In this document: positions 13,508 through 15,178 of the stretch, one piece after another
How the letters are laid out: every line of letters starts with the position of its first letter
Position numbering within the stretch: position 1 is the stretch's first letter
Assembly (NCBI GenBank): GCA_964613675.1
Contig: CAZTIH010000058.1
Span: forward strand, 1 to 15,178
Source of the DNA: DAIUCA01 sp964613675
GTDB lineage: Bacteria; Pseudomonadota; Gammaproteobacteria; Competibacterales; Competibacteraceae
Length of the DNA: 15,178 nt
Direction of reading: 5' to 3'
The notes under the pieces: generated by a model
Seen by the model: only the letters and a program-made list of their open reading frames with translations
Databases searched by the model: none
What the model was told of the DNA's origin: nothing
Program-made: the position numbers and the translations under genes

Positions 13508-14386
13508 TTGTGCCGCAACGGCCCCGCTCAACTTCCGACTGACGACATTTTGAACGCTGACGATGTCTCTGCACTGCCCCGCCGACCCATAGCACGCCGA
13601 TGGTGGCAATCTTCTGGGGGAGACCTTCTGATTTTTTCTGTTCTCCTGGGAGGGCTAGTCTGGCTCATCGTGCACGGCGCGACGGCCATGAATTACCGCT
13701 GGCAGTGGTATCGCATCCCTCGCTATTTTTACCGCGTGCTCGACGGCGAAATCATCTGGGGCCCCCTTACGCGCGGTCTCCTCCTCACCCTCGAAATCAG
13801 TTTTTATAGCGCCCTCATCGCCTTGGCCCTTGGATTGACAGTGGCTTTGCTACGGCTATCGTCGAGTTGGGTGGGCCATTTCCTCGCGACGGTGTACCTA
13901 GAAATCGTCCGCAATACGCCGTTTCTCGTGCAAATGCTCCTATTTTACTTCCTGTTTGCCCCCATTCTCGGTTTGGATCGCTTTTGGGTCGGCGTGCTTG
14001 CATTAGCGTGTTTTGAAGGCGCGTTTGCCTCAGAAACCATTCGCGGTGCCCTGGTCGCCGTCCCGCAAGGACAGCACGAAGCCAGTCACAGCCTCGGTTT
14101 ATCGACTTACCAACGTTACCGACTGATTTTGTTGCCGCAAGCAATCCCCCTAGCCTTGCCTCCTCTTACCGGGTCACTCGTTAATTTGGTGAAAAACTCT
14201 GCCATGGTGAGCGTGATTGCCCTCGCCGACCTCACCACCGAAGGCCGCAATCTCATTGCCGACACCTTTATGACCTTTGAAATCTGGTTGACGATTGCGG
14301 CGCTGTATCTCGCCATCACGCTACCTCTTTCTTACAGCGTGCGGTGGCTCGAACGACGCTGCCGCCCTTTCCACTCTCCCCCCTAA
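13508..14386 (+). CDS. Polar amino acid ABC transporter permease (GlnP/HisM-type)
   Basis: Inner-membrane permease of the polar amino acid uptake family. A hydrophobic N-terminal segment (about 39-56) is followed by a linker and the conserved core: GLLLTLEISFYSALIALALG, 'EIVRNTPFLVQMLLFYFLFA' and the EAA loop EASHSLGLSTYQRYRLILLPQ (from about 191), which contacts the ATPase, then LVNLVKNSAMVSVIALADL. Substrate cannot be told from sequence; the periplasmic binding protein follows directly. The start is uncertain: no ATG exists before the first TM, a stop lies at 13502-13504, and TTG at 13508 or 13550 are the options, with no clear ribosome site. The first 20-35 residues are therefore doubtful. 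Confidence 0.88.
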   Translation: MCRNGPAQLPTDDILNADDVSALPRRPIARRWWQSSGGDLLIFSVLLGGLVWLIVHGATAMNYRWQWYRIPRYFYRVLDGEIIWGPLTRGLLLTLEISFYSALIALALGLTVALLRLSSSWVGHFLATVYLEIVRNTPFLVQMLLFYFLFAPILGLDRFWVGVLALACFEGAFASETIRGALVAVPQGQHEASHSLGLSTYQRYRLILLPQAIPLALPPLTGSLVNLVKNSAMVSVIALADLTTEGRNLIADTFMTFEIWLTIAALYLAITLPLSYSVRWLERRCRPFHSPP

Positions 14387-14407
14387 CCTTGTTTTTGGAG
14401 CGATCTT

Positions 14408-15178
14408 ATGAATCGACTATGTGTTTACGCGGCGCTGCTATGGACGGTGACCCTCATGCTATCCCCAAGCGTCGTCATGGCCCAAACGCCCCAAAAGTCC
14501 GTCATCGAAACGATCAAAGAACGCGGCGCCATTCGGGTGGGGATGTCCACCTTCGTGCCGTGGGCCATGCGCGACAAAGACGGTGAATTGATCGGCTTTG
14601 AAATCGACGTGGCGAGAAAACTGGCCGCAGATATGGATGTTGCGGTGGAATTTGTGCCCACTGCATGGGATGGCATCATTCCGGCATTGTTGGCGGGACA
14701 ATTCGACGTCGTAATCGGCGGCATGAGCATCACGCCCGCCCGCAATTTGACGGTCAACTTCACCGCGCCCTACGCCCATTCGGGGATCGGGATCGTGGCA
14801 AACCGCAAATTGGCGGACGGTTTAAGCTGGCCCGAGGGGTACGACAGCGCCTCGGTTACGCTCACATGTCGTCGGGGCGCCACGCCCTGTACGGTGGCCC
14901 AAAACCGCTTTCCCAAAGCCACTTTGCGCCAATTCGACGACGACGTGCAGGCAGGTCAAGAGGTGTTGAACGGCAATGCCCATGCGTTTTTGTCGTCGCA
15001 ACCCACGCCGGCGTACCTCATTTTGGATCACCCCGACACCTTATTTGCCCCCACGACGGAAAATCTCACCCGTGGCGACGAAGCCTTTGCCGTTCGCAAG
15101 GGCGATCCCGACGCGCTGAACTTCTTCTCGAACTGGATTTTGGTCAACACCAGCAATGGTTGGCTGCCCACCACATAC
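14408..15178 (+). CDS. Amino acid ABC transporter periplasmic binding protein (3' partial)
   Basis: 257 codons are visible and the frame is open at the window end; the family's usual length suggests only a few residues are missing. A signal peptide spans 1-25 (cleavage VMA|QTPQ). The SBP_bac_3 fold is shown by RVGMSTFVPWAMRDKDGEL, IGFEIDVARKLAADM, PTAWDGIIPALLAGQFDVVI and GGMSITPARNLTVNFTAPY, the Ser-Ile-Thr and Arg of which normally hold the amino acid carboxylate. Where relatives have a plain VGVQxGTT segment, this one has two Cys in TCRRGATPCT, a possible local disulfide in the periplasm. ATG 14408 follows TTGGAG by 7 bases and lies 21 bases after the permease stop, so the two form an operon. 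The cognate ATPase is not in the window. Confidence 0.9.
   Translation, partial: MNRLCVYAALLWTVTLMLSPSVVMAQTPQKSVIETIKERGAIRVGMSTFVPWAMRDKDGELIGFEIDVARKLAADMDVAVEFVPTAWDGIIPALLAGQFDVVIGGMSITPARNLTVNFTAPYAHSGIGIVANRKLADGLSWPEGYDSASVTLTCRRGATPCTVAQNRFPKATLRQFDDDVQAGQEVLNGNAHAFLSSQPTPAYLILDHPDTLFAPTTENLTRGDEAFAVRKGDPDALNFFSNWILVNTSNGWLPTTY

Overview
The window looks like chromosomal DNA of a nitrogen-fixing, cytochrome c-producing gammaproteobacterium of moderate GC content. The evidence is a System I (Ccm) cytochrome c maturation operon whose products resemble those of enterics and pseudomonads, and a nif accessory operon in the order nifV, cysE, nifW, nifZ, nifM, as I recall it from Azotobacter-type clusters. 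The genus cannot be fixed from sequence reading alone. No rRNA, tRNA, CRISPR array or intact transposase gene was seen.

Layout. (1) Bases 1-3462, plus strand: the 3' part of a ccm operon, ccmG (cut by the window edge), ccmH, ccmI, ccmA, ccmB. All four junctions are 4-base stop/start overlaps. The ABC-transporter genes ccmA and ccmB lie at the 3' end instead of the usual 5' end. (2) 3562-5910: a membrane-anchored SPFH/band-7 (flotillin-like) protein on plus, convergent with a TerD-family calcium-binding stress protein on minus. Between them is a GC-rich hairpin that resembles the right end of an IS200/IS605-type element. (3) 6080-6640, minus: folE (GTP cyclohydrolase I) with a strong sigma-70-like promoter, divergent from the nif operon.

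(4) 6786-11014, plus: a nif accessory operon behind a candidate sigma-54 promoter and a consensus IHF site. Its genes are nifV (homocitrate for FeMo-cofactor), an unlisted 43-codon ORF, cysE (O-acetylserine, the cysteine precursor that supplies sulfur for Fe-S assembly), a TPR protein, nifW, nifZ and nifM. From the 43-codon ORF onward the genes overlap or nearly overlap, which suggests translational coupling. (5) 11119-13388: an inner-membrane protein with a right-handed beta-helix ectodomain, an intrinsic terminator, and a small secreted cyanovirin-N-homology (CVNH) lectin-like protein. (6) 13508-15178: a polar amino acid ABC transporter permease followed by its periplasmic binding protein, which runs off the window end.

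Most of the window is recognisable core or accessory metabolism. The parts that known families explain least are the 43-codon ORF between nifV and cysE, the Cys-rich tail of CysE, the nif-embedded TPR protein, the beta-helix and CVNH exported pair, and the IS605-like hairpin touching the terD stop codon.
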